Assembly: GCA_039654915.1 (NCBI GenBank)
Contig: CM077599.1
Coordinates: forward strand, 8,868,501-8,932,500
Source of the DNA: Aquilaria yunnanensis
Lineage: Eukaryota; Streptophyta; Magnoliopsida; Malvales; Thymelaeaceae
Length of the DNA: 64,000 bases
Direction: 5' to 3'
The notes beneath the pieces are model-generated. The model had not been told where the DNA came from, did no database searches, and was given only the letters and a program-made list of their open reading frames with translations. The translations under genes were made by a program, and so were the position numbers. Positions 37,961 to 51,339 of this stretch are shown here, piece by piece. Positions within the stretch are counted from its first letter, which is position 1. Every line of letters starts with the position of its first letter.

Positions 37961-40182
37961 CCGTAGCTGGATGGCTCCATATTTCATTTGCTTTCCCCCT
38001 AAGCTTCTCGTGCTTCAATTCTGATTCTTTGAGCTTAAGCAAACGATCGACTAAGCTCCCTAAATTAATCCTTTTCCTGTTTTCTTTTCTCTTGCCGTTT
38101 CCTCTTTTTTTTTTTTTTTTTTGTAAGCGTACATGCTGCTCGCTCAACATCTTTGTCGACAAAAGGTATCCTATGTTTCCCATTGCATTTTCTCACCGCT
38201 CATTAGTTACTTCTTCTGTTCTAAAACTTTTGAAGTATTTGATTTGGTATGGAAATGAAGATATAATAACAGTTTTTTTTATCCTTTTTTTTATATTTTT
38301 TCCCCATGAAAAGTAATGATTAAATATCAAATTTTTACACTTTTAATAACTTAGTTGAATATTTTTTCAATTTTTTTAGTTCTATTACAACTTCTTAGAA
38401 AAATAAAAAGGTTAAAATGAGAAATTTTAAATAAAAATTATAGGAACTAAATTATATTTCTTTTGTCCCATATTCTTTAATCCATTTTATTTTTTTAACT
38501 TAAATTTAAGTCAAATTTATTCATATTTTTATTTGATAGAGAATATATATATATATACACACACACTAGTAATTGCACACATGCGTTACACATGAATTAA
38601 ATACTAAGTTATTTTTCACTCAAATAACTATAATTCTAATTATTTTATCCAAAATAAATTGTTGCAATAATGATTTTACTTTATTTTTGTTTAGATATAA
38701 TTTCTTATTAATTTTTCTATCTCTTATGTAGTAGTTCTTTATTATAATATTTTATCATAACTATCCTCATTTGCGTCATTCATTGTAATAGATAGCTCAT
38801 TGTATTAGATTTCTGTTTAATATAAACAGCAATAACAACATCAACAACAACAATAATGATAATATAATGTAAAATACGCTATAGGTAATATTTTTTATAA
38901 AAAAATTGATAGAATTTTTTTTATTTGTTATAGTAGAGTACTTATAAAATTACTTCATGGTATTTTTAAAATCTAATCAAAGATATCAAAATTCCTCTTA
39001 TTAGTGTAAAATTTAAAAATGATATTCAATCTGTTGAGAAAAGATCTTAATTTAATATCTTAATAGTATTACGTATTTATAAATTTTATTAAAATTTAAT
39101 TTAGTAAATTTTATCTTAACTTCTATGTTTTAGATTCAAAAAGCTAATTATTGAAATGGAGATTCTATATATATCACTTGGCTTAAATAATTAAATAAAT
39201 TTACCATTAATATGTTATCATAATTTTGACTTTTTAAAGATACGTAAGGTAAACTTTTAATAATTTTTTTATGTTATATTCAAAATTAAAAGGAACATAA
39301 TATAGGTAGGACATTCAATTAAAAACTCAAGTAAAAATAAATTTCTTTTAAGAAGTGTGACACAAATATGAGTCACGATGCCAAAGTATAAACTTAGTAA
39401 GTAAACATTGAGTTTTTTCAAAGACATGTAACTATAAGTAACTATACATTACTCAAAAAACTTAATTACTCTACTCATAATTTTTTTTATCAAAATACAC
39501 TCACCTCCAAGATTTCAAAATCTACACTTACCCTATGTTTTATGGTAGGTTTAATGTGATTGTTCTAAACTTTGAGGTAAAAATGTTGTGTAGCTTTTTA
39601 TATTTTTGGATAATTAATCCTTACTTATTGATTTAAAATTCATACTCACATCACTAAAGTTTGAAAATGTAGTCCTACCCATTGTTCTTATAATATAATT
39701 AATTAATCATAGGAAAATAAACTCATTAAAGTAGAATAGAAGCTTAGTGCCTAAAAGGAAAATTAATAACTTATAATTTGTGGTTTAGTTATTTTATATA
39801 TCTTTGCACTTTTAATAACATATAGATAAATATGGATATTAAGTTGCACTTTTAAGTTCTGATGAATACATTCCAAGTTTAAAAAGCAAATTAATTGACA
39901 AACACTATGTTTTTAGGCATGTTTAAGCTCATATAAATCAAACACATGACTGTTACAAAAATTTAAATTTATTGGCATTTTTTAGTTTTTTTCTATAAAA
40001 AAAACTTATAGAAAACATAGAAAATAATCAATAATTTTTTCTATTTTTTATTTTCAAATACTAATCTTATTTTCCAAATATGAAGCCTAAGAGCTTGTCA
40101 TCACTTTGTTCTATTTTTTTTATTCCTTTCCATAATTTTAGTTTTTTCTAAATCTAATAAATTAGGAATGAAAAATTTGAGT

Positions 40183-41400
40183 ATCATTAAAATGGGAAAT
40201 AAAATAAAAATTAAGGATAAAAAGGTCATCCAACATTTTGACATATTCATGTTTTTATCATTGACTCAAATAGATATAGTTTTGAGGTTTTTGAAACTTT
40301 TAAATTCCAATTAAAATATTTTATTCAAGTTTAAGAGTATAAAAAATTGATAATTTATGTCTAAGGACATATCCCAAAAATATATAATTTAATTAAGGAC
40401 ATATTTGTTACAAAATTTTCACTTATTATGGCTATTTAAGATAGTTTTCACCATTAAAATTTATACTTAATATATAAATTTAAGCAAATTTACTAAAGCT
40501 GAAAAAGGGCATGGAGATTCCTCTTTTTTGTTTTTAAGAAAGCTCCCAAGGGACTTATATTTTTTTTCTTTCTTTTTTAGATTTCTAGTGCTAATTATAC
40601 ATCTAATAAACATATAACACCAAATTAATTTGAGTCTCATTTAAAAAATTAAACAACATATACGTTAAGGTTATAAAATTCGATAAAAATTTTGTCACTT
40701 TCATACTTTTTCTAATATTGATAATATAACATTATGTTGCTTGAAAGTATAATGTTTATAATGAAATTAAAAAAATATATCATTAAAAGAGATAAATAAA
40801 ATAAACCTCAGGGATAAAAAAGTTCAAAATTTGACATATTCATACTTTTTATGAGTTTTATCAGATATAAATTGTTGATTCAAATAGACATAATTATGAG
40901 GTTTTTGAAACTTTTAAGTTCCAATTAAAATACTTCATTCAAGTTTAAGAGTACAAAAAACTGATAAAATTTTATGTTTAAGGTCATGCCCCAAATATAT
41001 ATATAATTTAATTAATGGCATATTTTTTTAAAAAAAAATTAACTTACTATAGCTATATAATAATTTTTTTGCCATAAAAATTTATACTTAATATATAACT
41101 TTAAGTAATTGTATTAAAGCTTCAAAAAGACATGCGGATTCCTCTTTTTTGTTTTCTAAAAACTGCACATATGAGACTTCTATTTTTTCTCTTTTTTTCT
41201 TTTAGATTCTTAGTGCTAATTATACTTCTAATAAATATACAACACCAAATTAATTTGGTTCTTATTAAAATAAAATAAAATATCCATAGGTTAAGAGTAT
41301 AAAAATCGATAAAAATTTTGTTGCTTCATAATTTTTTTAAGATTGATAATAGAACATTATGTTGCATGAAAGTATAATCTTTATAACAAAATTAAAATCA
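40183..41400. repeat. diverged ~0.6-kb tandem duplication
   Basis: Unit 1 (about 40183-40780) and unit 2 (about 40781-41400) share the same order of blocks: CATTAAAA, GGGATAAAAAA/AGGATAAAAAG, TTGACATATTCAT, GAGGTTTTTGAAACTTTTAA, TTCCAATTAAAATA, CAAGTTTAAGAGTA, TTTATACTTAATATATAA, GATTCCTCTTTTTTGTTTT, AGTGCTAATTATAC, ACACCAAATTAATTTG, CGATAAAAATTTTGT and AACATTATGTTGC. More decayed pieces recur near 43180-43280 and 43995-44070. Confidence 0.75.
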
Positions 41401-44080
41401 TTATTTACTCTCCTTATGGGAAAATTAGTACTTCAACACAATAAAAACTTTATACTCTCTCAATAGATGTTATAAGAATTTATTTATTCTTTTTTGGATA
41501 GATAGTAGTGTTAGGGTGAAAAATATTTATAATTAAGCAAGGAAAGCCTTAAATATACTCTCAATGTATATCAAATGATTCTTGGTATATAAAACCAACT
41601 TGTAAGAAAAGAAATAAAGTATAGAAGATCAACCCAAAAAAGCTTGAACCTAACCATTTAGATAAAGATTTAATTTATTTAAAATTAATTTAAATTAATC
41701 CAAATATTTTTTTGTGGCTTTTTTTGTTTGAAATTGATATTATTAATTAACTAATTTTTTAGGTTAAATAATTAAAAAAATTCATAAAAATTACTATAAA
41801 AATTATTTAATAAATTATTACATATTTATATAATTAGTTTTCAAATGGTATTAGTTTTAGATGAAAAATCACGTAAAAATAAAAATAAATTATTTTGGCT
41901 AATCAACTTTAAACAATTATCTATTTTTTTTTTCCAAATGTATGATTTAAACCCCAAATCTTCATGTTAAAGTATTCATGAATTTCTATAACCTTCTAAT
42001 AAGTAGGCTAAGTCAACTGCATAACTCTAATTCTACTTGACAGTATAGGGGCTCAATATTGGTATAGATGAAATCGAAGGTTTAAATGCCTAGAAGGCCT
42101 CCTAGTGTAAAAAAGACTCTTATTAAAAATTTTAGTTTTCTCTTTGTAAACATAATTAAAATTTTAGTATATTATTATTATTTGTTTAATGTATAAATAA
42201 TTATCGCTGAAAGGTTGTAAATTTTAAGTATTATTATTATACTTTCTCCATTACAAGTTCTTTGTAACATTTTAGGTTTTTGAGTTAAATTTATTTAATT
42301 TATTTTTTTTATTAACAATTTACAAAATTAAATTTAGAAACTATAAAAATTTTACTTTTTAATGAAATTTAAAAAAAATTGACCCAAAACTAATGCTCAA
42401 AAGCATTTATAAAAAAATTTAGGGCATATTTATCAAATTTAACTAAATTTATTGTTAAGTAATGATTTTTCCAAAAATTAAATCCTAAAAACAATGAATG
42501 CGTAATGCTACTTTGATACAACTCATAAGATTTGATTGGCTTTAAAAAATGATAAAAATAAAAATACATTAATATTATTTATTATAGAGAAATAGTTAAT
42601 TGCTAAGAATAGAAACTTATGCTCCAACATTCAAAATGATGACCAGGAGGGAAAAAATAATTCTTATAATTTTTCTAATATTTTAAAATATTTGAAAAAT
42701 GTAAAAAAAAATGCTACTAAAATTGCTCTTTATTATCATATAAGCAACTAATTCTAAGAGCTAAGAATTTTTTTTCTAAAATTTTTCACAATGACCTTTA
42801 CTACAATAATAACTCTTTTACTTTTTTTTCATAGTATGTGCTTGAGTCATATGTGAATTATATGATTGATCTAATATGGACCAAATACCTAAGCTTTTAA
42901 AGTATATCTTCATCCAAATAGGGAAAAGAAAACTTAATTGACAAAAATTGTATATTCAAAAATATTTTTTATAGTAGAATAAACTTAAGCCATATTTTTT
43001 AAAATTAATTAAGTTTAGTGGTCAAAGTAAGTTTAGTAGTCAAAATAGTAAATTTTCCAAAAACCAAAGGTTAAACGTCTTCCACTTTGCATTTTTTCCC
43101 TCTCTTATTATAATTTTCATATTTTAATACTACTAAATATCTAATTAAATAGACAACTATATATTTAGATCTCTGCAAGTGGATTCTTTTCTTTTATTCT
43201 TTTTAGAGCCTTAATGTTAACATGATTCTAATTAAATAGAGAATTTTTTTTTTAATCATTAAAAGAGTAAAAGAAATTATAATTTTAGGATAAAGGAAAA
43301 ACTATATGTGAACTATTATAAAGTGTTCACTTATATAATTTTTAATATATACTTTTTATACCTAAAATTATTTTTTAATATTCAACCCTTATAAATTTTC
43401 ATGTGAAACTTTACCATGAGTTTTACCACATAATAAGATTTCACAATATATACTTATTCAAGTTGCAAAAAAAGAAAAACTTAATTGACAAAAAAATTAT
43501 GTTCAAACGTACCTTGTATTGTAATAAAAAATTTAACTTGAGTTTTACCATATATTTATTGAATAAAAAATTTAGTTATGACAGTTTTCAAAATGCCAAG
43601 TTGAAATTTTAAGTTTTATAACATATTTAGCTGTACAAACTTTAGCATGAGTTTTACATTTACATCTTTTTTTCAAGTAAAAGATTTGGCTATAAAATTT
43701 TTTGGAATGATAAGTTGAAATTTTATTTTTTATAAAATATTTACTTGAGGTATTATTTGATAGTAATATAGAACCAACGGTGACATGTTTGAAGTAAAAA
43801 AATTTTAATTGCAATTTAAGAGTTTTTGATAAGTTAACAAAAAAAAATATATATAATGCACAATTTTGTAATATAGAATTAAGGGTGAGCAAGTTTGTAA
43901 TAAAAAATAAAATTTAATGGTAACTTAAGGGTTTTTTTAGTGTTATAATGCTAATACAAATCCGCTTAAATAGATAATGATAAAAGTAGGTTTCATTAAA
44001 AGAACAAAACATATTATAACATAAGGGTAAAAAAATCGTTCAACATTTGTGTACCTCCGTACTTTTTATAATATAAGATA

Positions 44081-44183
<103 letters not shown>

Positions 44184-45239
44184 AAATCTTTATTTATTAT
44201 TTATATATAAAAATTTTACATTTATATGCTAAAATGTTAAAGATAAAAAATTATAAATTAATTGCTGTAAATAATGGATTATGCAAAGAACTTGGGATAG
44301 GTAGAGTAATTTTCTAAAAAAATCAAGGGCTATGTTTCATTTTAAATGGAAATTTGAAATATTAGTAGTATAATAATAAAGTGACAGTAAAAATACTTTT
44401 TGAATAAGAAAATGATACAAAGAATTCGATGAGACTATAGAAAATAGTAACCGGTGCAAAAATAAATGAAATGCTATTTTATAATCTCGACAAAACAAAA
44501 TCTAGAAACCTGTCGGTGATTGGCTTGATTATTGGCATGTGTTTATAAACCCAGACGAAGATGAAAAGGATTAATTTAGTAGTGCCTTTAATTAGGGTGG
44601 TACAGTTTCAGCTGGCATCAAAAGTAATGATCAAAAGTTATGTTGTATTGCCTAGCACTTTACACTTCTTATCTTCTTATCCGTTCAAGTAATATGAATC
44701 CATATGTTCTGGTTCCGGGTTAAAATCTTGTTCGTTTTTTTCTGAAAGTGACACATAAAGATCGGACATGAAATTATGCTCAGATTTTGACCAATTTCTG
44801 TGCATGTATGATCGCATCGCGAACTCCAAAACAATAAATATCTGTGAACAATAAATGCACAAAGAGACTTCATGGTTCACCCTGTTCAATGTGCGTCTAT
44901 TGATTGATTCTAATGATCTGCAAACCCGCCAGCCGAGCGAGAGCGAGTGAGACTGAGAAACCATTAATCGCTCTTATTCTAAAGTCTGACACTATCCGAT
45001 CCGAGTCCTGGACCAAGCTACCGACAATTCTAAAGCAAAAGCGAAAAAGAAAAGCACGCAGCGCTACTCTCTTTGTTCTTTACAGGCTGAAGAGACCGAT
45101 GCGCTGGCTGCTGAAGATTAATTAATATTTAAACTTGTAAAGTAGGGTTAGATCTTCAGTTTGCCATTTCAAGTTCAATCTTCCTGCAGCAAGAAACAAA
45201 CAAGTTGTTCTAGAAAAGAGCAAGTGATCAATCTCCACT

Positions 45240-47633
45240 ATGTTCACAGTTCTGCTAGCAGTTTTGGTCGTGTGCACTACTTTCGCAACTGGAGAAGACG
45301 CTTATAGATTCTACGCCTGGAATGTCTCTTATGGAGATATTTATCCTCTTGGGGTCAAGCAACAGGTCTCTCTCTCTCTCTCTTAAATACAGTTCCATGT
45401 TGTGGCTTGATAATTTCCTGACTTGCTCTTTGTTCATGTTTGATAAATGCAGGGGATACTAATCAATGGCCAATTTCCAGGGCCGCAAATTGAGTCTGTT
45501 ACCAATGATAACCTGATTGTCAATGTCTTCAATAGCTTGGATGAACCCTTTCTCCTCTCTTGGTTAGTGTCTTCCTGGCTCCGCTCTCTGCATCATTCTT
45601 GCTTTCTTTTCCATTTATTTCCACTTTTGCGATGGGCACTGGTGATGTATTGGTGCATTCGCTATTCTAAGGCCATAGGTCTTGATTCTGTTCTATATCT
45701 GCGACCTCTTGGTGGCTTACTTGTTTAGTTTTGTAGCTTTATATGTGTTGCTGTCAAGAACGATCACCTAAGGTGATAGTATTTCGGACCTTGAAGCGTT
45801 GGTTGGAGTTGTGCAGGAACGGAGTGCAGCAGAGGAGGAATTCTTGGCAGGACGGTGTCTATGGCACAAACTGCCCGATCCCACCAGGAGGAAACTTCAC
45901 GTACAAGCTTCAAGTGAAGGATCAGATTGGCAGCTACTTCTATTTCCCGTCTCTCGCCTTGCACAAGGCTGCTGGGGGCTATGGTGGGTTTAGGATCCTC
46001 AGCCGTTCTGTCATTCCTGTCCCTTTCGCTCCCCCGGCCACTGACTTCACCATTTTAACTGGCGATTGGTACACAAAAAATCACAATGTGAGGCCTAACT
46101 TCCCCACTTCTTTTTATTAACGTTGCAGGTAGGATTTTGTGGTCATTTTTCTTCTTAGTCTTTTCTCAGGACTTGAAGGCTATTTTGGACAGTGGAGGAG
46201 AGCTCCCCTTCCCTGATGGCTTGCTCATTAATGGTCGTGGTGCCAACGGGTACACATTTAATGTTGATCAAGGTACCCAATTTCCAGTACCACTGGATAC
46301 CAACTCTTAGGATTGTGTTGGTAATGTTAAAGTAATTGTTTCCGGTTTCTTGGCAGGTAAGACGTATAGGTTCAGGATATCAAATGTGGGACTTACGACT
46401 TCCATCAATTTCCGGATTCAAGGTCACAAGATGCTTCTAGTGGAGGTGGAGGGAACTCACACTCTCCAAAATACTTATGATTCTCTTGACATCCACTTAG
46501 GCCAATCCTACTCGGTTCTGGTTACAGCTGATCAGCCTCCAAAAGATTACTACATAATTACCTCTACGCGCTTCACCTCTCAAGAGCTGACCGCAACAGC
46601 AATTCTTCATTATAGTAACTCTGCCACAAGCATTTCTGGTCCTCCCCCCAGTGGACCAACTACTCAGACTGACTGGTCTCTCGAACAAGCACGATCTCTC
46701 AGGTATGACCACAGTCTGCCATCATTATTCCTGTTTCCTCTTTGCATTGATCATGACTTTCTGTTTCAAATGGAAACCAGGAGAAATCTCACGGCTAGTG
46801 GACCGAGGCCTAATCCCCAGGGCTCGTATCATTATGGGTTGATCAACATAACAAGGACAATAAGGCTCGCAAACTCTGCTCCTGTAATAAATGGGAAGCA
46901 GAGGTATGCTGTGAATAGCGTGTCCTTTGTCCCTGCTGACACACCACTTAAGCTTGCTGACTACTTCAGGATCCCCGGGGTATTCAACTTAGGAAGCATC
47001 CCGGACAGCCCCACCGGAGGAGGTGGTCACCTGCAAACTTCTGTGATGAATGCTGATTTCAGAGGTTTTGCTGAGATTGTTTTTGAGAATCAGGAGGACA
47101 TCTTGCAGTCTTGGCACATTGATGGTCACAGCTTCTTTGTTGTTGGGTAAGTTGTATGTATATAACCTTCAAAGTCCCAAATGATGTGGTGCAATTCGTG
47201 TGGTCTTCTAAAACTCGAAAATTTGACCTCTGGCAATGTTTTGCAGTATGGATGGAGGGCAGTGGACACCTGCAAGCAGACTAAACTACAACCTAAGGGA
47301 TGCCGTTTCCCGGTGCACGGTACAGGTATATAACATACGTCATCCCTGTATTTAGAGACTGAAATTTTAGCAGGATGACACAAAGCAAGGGGAAACATTT
47401 CTGCAAGTGTATTGTTTCAGGTGTATCCTAACTCATGGACTGCGGTTTACATGGCACTGGACAATGCAGGAATGTGGAATGTGAGGTCAGAGAACTGGGC
47501 GCGGCAGTACTTGGGCCAACAGTTCTACGTCCGGGTATTCTCTCCTGCAAATTCCTGGAGGGATGAATACCCCATCCCTGAGAATGCTCTCCTTTGTGGC
47601 CGGGCTGTAGGGCACCCTACTCGCCCTATATAG
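45240..47633 (+). CDS. SKS: SKU5-similar (SKS) multicopper-oxidase-like protein
   Basis: Eight exons with GT-AG borders form one frame of 537 codons: 45240-45365, 45453-45562, 45817-46087, 46170-46272, 46357-46702, 46781-47146, 47247-47325, 47421-47633. Residues 1-19 are a signal peptide (MFTVLLAVLVVCTTF), so the product enters the secretory pathway. Three cupredoxin domains follow: N-terminal with GILINGQFPGPQIES and WNGVQQRRNSWQDGVYG; middle with GKTYRFRISNVGLTTSINFR and YDSLDIHLGQSYSVLVTADQ; C-terminal with QSWHIDGHSFFVVG and VYPNSWTAVYMALDNAGMWN. Copper ligands of ascorbate oxidase are lost: WNG replaces HWHG, WHIDGH replaces WHLHGH, and the HCH motif is absent. This marks the SKU5/SKS group, linked to cell-wall growth and pollen tubes. 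The C-terminus ends HPTRPI without a hydrophobic GPI signal, so it is likely soluble or apoplastic. Confidence 0.95.
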
Positions 47634-47639
47634 CAAGCC

Positions 47640-48516
47640 AAATCCATTTCTTTTGGGGGTGAGGGCGGGTGTGTTCTTCTTCAACGTACATAGATCAAGT
47701 TTGAGTTTTAGGATTTGTGATTGGTCTCACAAGATTGTGGTCGAGTGGCAGCCAGTTTCTTTATGTTGCCTACATGCGTGCTCTTTGTTAAGATCAGAAT
47801 ATAATCTCGAAATTCAAGCAAAATTAGGATATCAAACATTTATTTTAATTTTTATTTAATTTCTTTGGAGTAAAAATACGTTTTTATTCAATTATGAGCT
47901 CCAACTGCTTGATCTAAATTAGATATTAAGTTTTCAGTATAAATGATTCTCAGATTAGATGTAAATACCAGCGCTACAATTTTATGATTCTACGTTATAG
48001 GTCAAATATCTTGGACATACGATTCTATGTTATATAGAGTTTTTACTCAGCTAGGGACATCCCAATCCCACTCCCACACCACCTAGTAACTTGGGCCGTC
48101 CTGACTTTCATGTGTTATGGTTCAAAAAATCCAAGCGACCCAAACTGCTATAACGTATCAATTACTCCAATTCGAATATTGGATCATTTCTTCAATCATA
48201 TAAAGGCCGAAATAAGAGAATTTAAGATTTGTTTGATAAAATAAATTGCACGTACAATCCCAATCCTTAATGATATATATATCCTAATTTTTTCTTCATA
48301 CCAGATGATTTATAACTAATTTGGAACATATATGGTGGCAACAACATTTATGTTCTGCATGTGGGGATGGAGAACGACGCCGCTGGCTCCGTGCAATTAC
48401 AAACAAATAACATGAACCATAGAATCAAATATTGTGGGTGTGCGGTATACAAGTTATCATGCTATGTTAAAACACCGCATGATATAATGTGATATACCAC
48501 GTTTAACATGGGTATA
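47640..48516. other. SKS 3' flank and AT-rich spacer
   Basis: No further exon. The exact poly(A) site is not clear. Confidence 0.35.
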
Positions 48517-48521
48517 CCACT

Positions 48522-49975
48522 TGTTGAATTTGTTCATTTGATCAAGCGATAAATTTTGATGATTATAAAACAAAGTTAGTTTATTTTTTTAAATGTTTTA
48601 TTTCTTGGGTTAAATGAGTTTGAGCTTTCTTTAAGAAAAAGAAAAATGTATTTTGATCTAGTATTTCACTCAAGTTAGATTTCTCAAGTATTTCATATCA
48701 AAGGCTTGAAGTAAGCTAATTTCGTGTTAAAATATTTTAGTAAGGTGTGAACACTGACAAGTTAGTGTAATAAGGTGCAAGAAAAGCAAAAACAATGTGT
48801 TGAAAAGGTCCAACAAGTTAGTTTGTATGTTTATTTTTGTTCCTAAGATGTTTTAGCTTCAGGAAGTTACAAAAGAATAGGTTGAAACGAATTAGCGGGT
48901 TGATTTTTTAAGACGGAATCATTTTAGCTCCTGGAAGTAAAAAACAATTGGTTAAAAGCAAAACAACAAATTAAAAATCGCCAAAAATATCTTTCACTCG
49001 AGAGTGCATCCCAGAAATCTTTAAAAGTTCAAATTTTACGCGTTCCAGCTCAGCTCGCTATGTGGATTTCACAGCAGTCCAGTCAAAATTCTAGTCATTG
49101 AAGAGAAGTCCACTTTTTGGTCTGAGACTCAATTTTCAACAAGCTGAAAATTTTCCAACAACCGGTTGAAAATGCTGGAAAAAAAAAGTTGTCAAATTTG
49201 ACAGCAATGATTACAAGATTTCTTAGGAGCTTTTCTAATATTCCCAATGGCTCTTCAACATCTTTTTGGCTCTCAAATGAGTATAAAAACATGAAGAAAT
49301 GCTTTGGGAAGAACTCTTGGTAACTAGAAAAAAGATTTCATCTTTAAAGAACTTGAGTTTGAGAAATGCCAAGAGATTGAGCTATCACTTGCTTATCTAG
49401 CTTTGAATGCCTCTATTGTTCTTACTACCTTGTAACCTTGTAAATATCATTTGGTGGGATTGAGTTTGTGAGGTTTCTAGTTAGCCTCTAGGAAAACTAG
49501 TAAAAAAAATGGTGTTGGTGAGGTTTTTAATTAACCTATAGGAAAACTAGTAAGTGGTTGTGGTAGAGATAGCTATTAAAGGAATGTGTGCTCTTGCGTG
49601 TTATTGGGATTCTTAGTAAAGAAGAAACTCTCAAATGGTAAACTTGAGGAAATAAGTAGGCTTTCAAGAGGAGATATCGAACCTTTATAAAAATATTGGT
49701 GTTCAAGCTCTTTCTTTCTCTTCTTCTATTTCTTATCTACTTTGTATTTTTCGGTTTATTGATTATCAAACCTTTGTTGCCCTCTCTTTAGTTTGTTCAA
49801 AGCATATTTTCTAAACAAATTCTAGGACATTTGTGGTAGAGTTTTATAAGTAGTGGAAGTTTATATAAACTCTTTTATTTTTTTTATTGACTAAAGGCAA
49901 CAAAGAATTGTTTTGGGAATTTTTTTTGAAACTAACCAATTCACCCCTCCTCTTGGTTGCTCATTAGGCCAACAC
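48522..49975 (+). mobile_element. solo LTR (1454 bp) with 5-bp TSD
   Basis: It begins TGTTG and ends CAACA, inside a perfect 5-bp duplication CCACT (48517-48521 and 49976-49980). It holds a TATAAAAA box at 49282-49289 and a T-rich end, consistent with U3-R-U5. No primer-binding site, gag/pol or second LTR follows, so this is a solo LTR left by recombination. The family was not established; Copia is my guess from the style of the 3' end. Confidence 0.75.
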
Positions 49976-49980
49976 CACTT

Positions 49981-51098
49981 ACCGCTAGTTTTTAAGTTGT
50001 TTTGAATAATTTACAACAATGTACCACTATTACAAGTTAGAAATCTATTAAATATTAGAGATGTGATGGCCATGGAAAAGAAAGATGACATGGAGAATCC
50101 GTTAAAATCTTCTTGATATATTAGTTGAGCTTGAAGTTGAAGATAAATATCCAATTTTTTAGTCGATATGTCTTAGCACATTTAAATGATAATATGAAAT
50201 CTAAATCCAATAGTTAGAAAACATGGTAAAAATGGGTATTAATGTTGATCATGTAATGAATGGAGAAGTTGGTTTATCTGAATTATTAAATGAGACTATG
50301 AATGATTCTATCCATCATATCTACCAGGGTTTGCTCATCATTCAAATACTAATGATGGTCATAACAATGATGATGATGACGATAATGGTGGAAATTTAGG
50401 TGATGGTTGTCATAATGGAAATAGAGATGAGTCCATAACTTCTAGTGGTAAAGCAAATTTTATGTCTGATGATATTAGAAGACAAAGTTTTAGTGGTCAC
50501 ATGAGCCCTTTGCATGTGAAGCTTATTTTTCACATGCTACACAAGATAAGGATCATGGATCAAGAAGAGGACATGAGACAAGTGCAAAAAAAGAGGAAAA
50601 AAGCATGAGAACTACGACTTTATGAGTCACAATTTAATTCAATGATGATGAATGCTTAACAAAATTCAAGTGGTCCTAACATGAGTTCAATTGGTGATAA
50701 TTACTCTATGAAGTAGAGATCATATGAACATTTATAACAAATGCCATCATCATCAATTGAAGGTTCACCACCATCTATTCCAAGCTTTTCAATCACATAT
50801 TTGATGATAATCGTCATTTTTTTCAATCACAATATGGTGTTAATCAATATCCTAAATTAAATCTTTAGTTCATACTACTTCAATTGAATATTACTCTCAA
50901 TTGTAAAATTTCTTAACTTAAAACCGGAGTTTCATGAAATGTGATGACTATGTTGTTTTTGCGGAACAAGTTAGAATAGAAGCACCATACTTTGAGTTAT
51001 TTAGGAACTCAATGTAACATTAAAAAGTGTATTGTTATTACTAAAAGTATTGTTTCTTTTTTCTCATGTATAAGTAAATTAGTTTTTTTACTGAATAA
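49981..51098. other. AT-rich spacer with protein-like relic
   Basis: 50300-50640 contains repeated GATGAT/AATGAT triplets and a protein-like plus-strand stretch (FACEAYFSHATQDKDHGSRR near 50510-50570) with stops soon after. It could be the tail of an old transposase; unidentified. Confidence 0.25.
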
Positions 51099-51100
51099 TA

Positions 51101-51337
51101 CTTCATCCGTCCTAAATTCTTTACACAATTTACTTTTTAATAATTAATTTTTTATTTTTTATTTTCAAAATTTTAGTGTATAAATGAAAAATCTTTATAT
51201 ATGAATAATAAATCAACAATTATAGTTTCTAAATATATATTTTTTTATTTTTTTTCTAACAAACAATAATATGAATAAATTAAAGTCAAATTATTCAAAA
51301 AAAATCAAATAGAGTAAAGATAGTGGGATGGAGAGAA
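51101..51337. mobile_element. Stowaway-like MITE (237 bp)
   Basis: TA on both sides (51099-51100, 51338-51339). Left end CTTCATCCGTCCTAAATTC; inverted right end TTCTCTCCATCCCACTATC. Both match the CTCCCTCCGTCCC class. Inner arms are complementary. Confidence 0.65.
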
Positions 51338-51339
51338 TA

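Noticed and set aside
41640..41930. Second copy of the fold-back MITE at 6979
   Set aside because: Only one half shows similarity (GTAATAATTTATT, AAATAATTTATTTTT); too weak and AT-rich to call.
48361..48516. Palindromic text around ACCGCATGATATAATG near the solo LTR as a regulatory element
   Set aside because: Short, AT-rich and probably part of an older repeat; no supporting structure.
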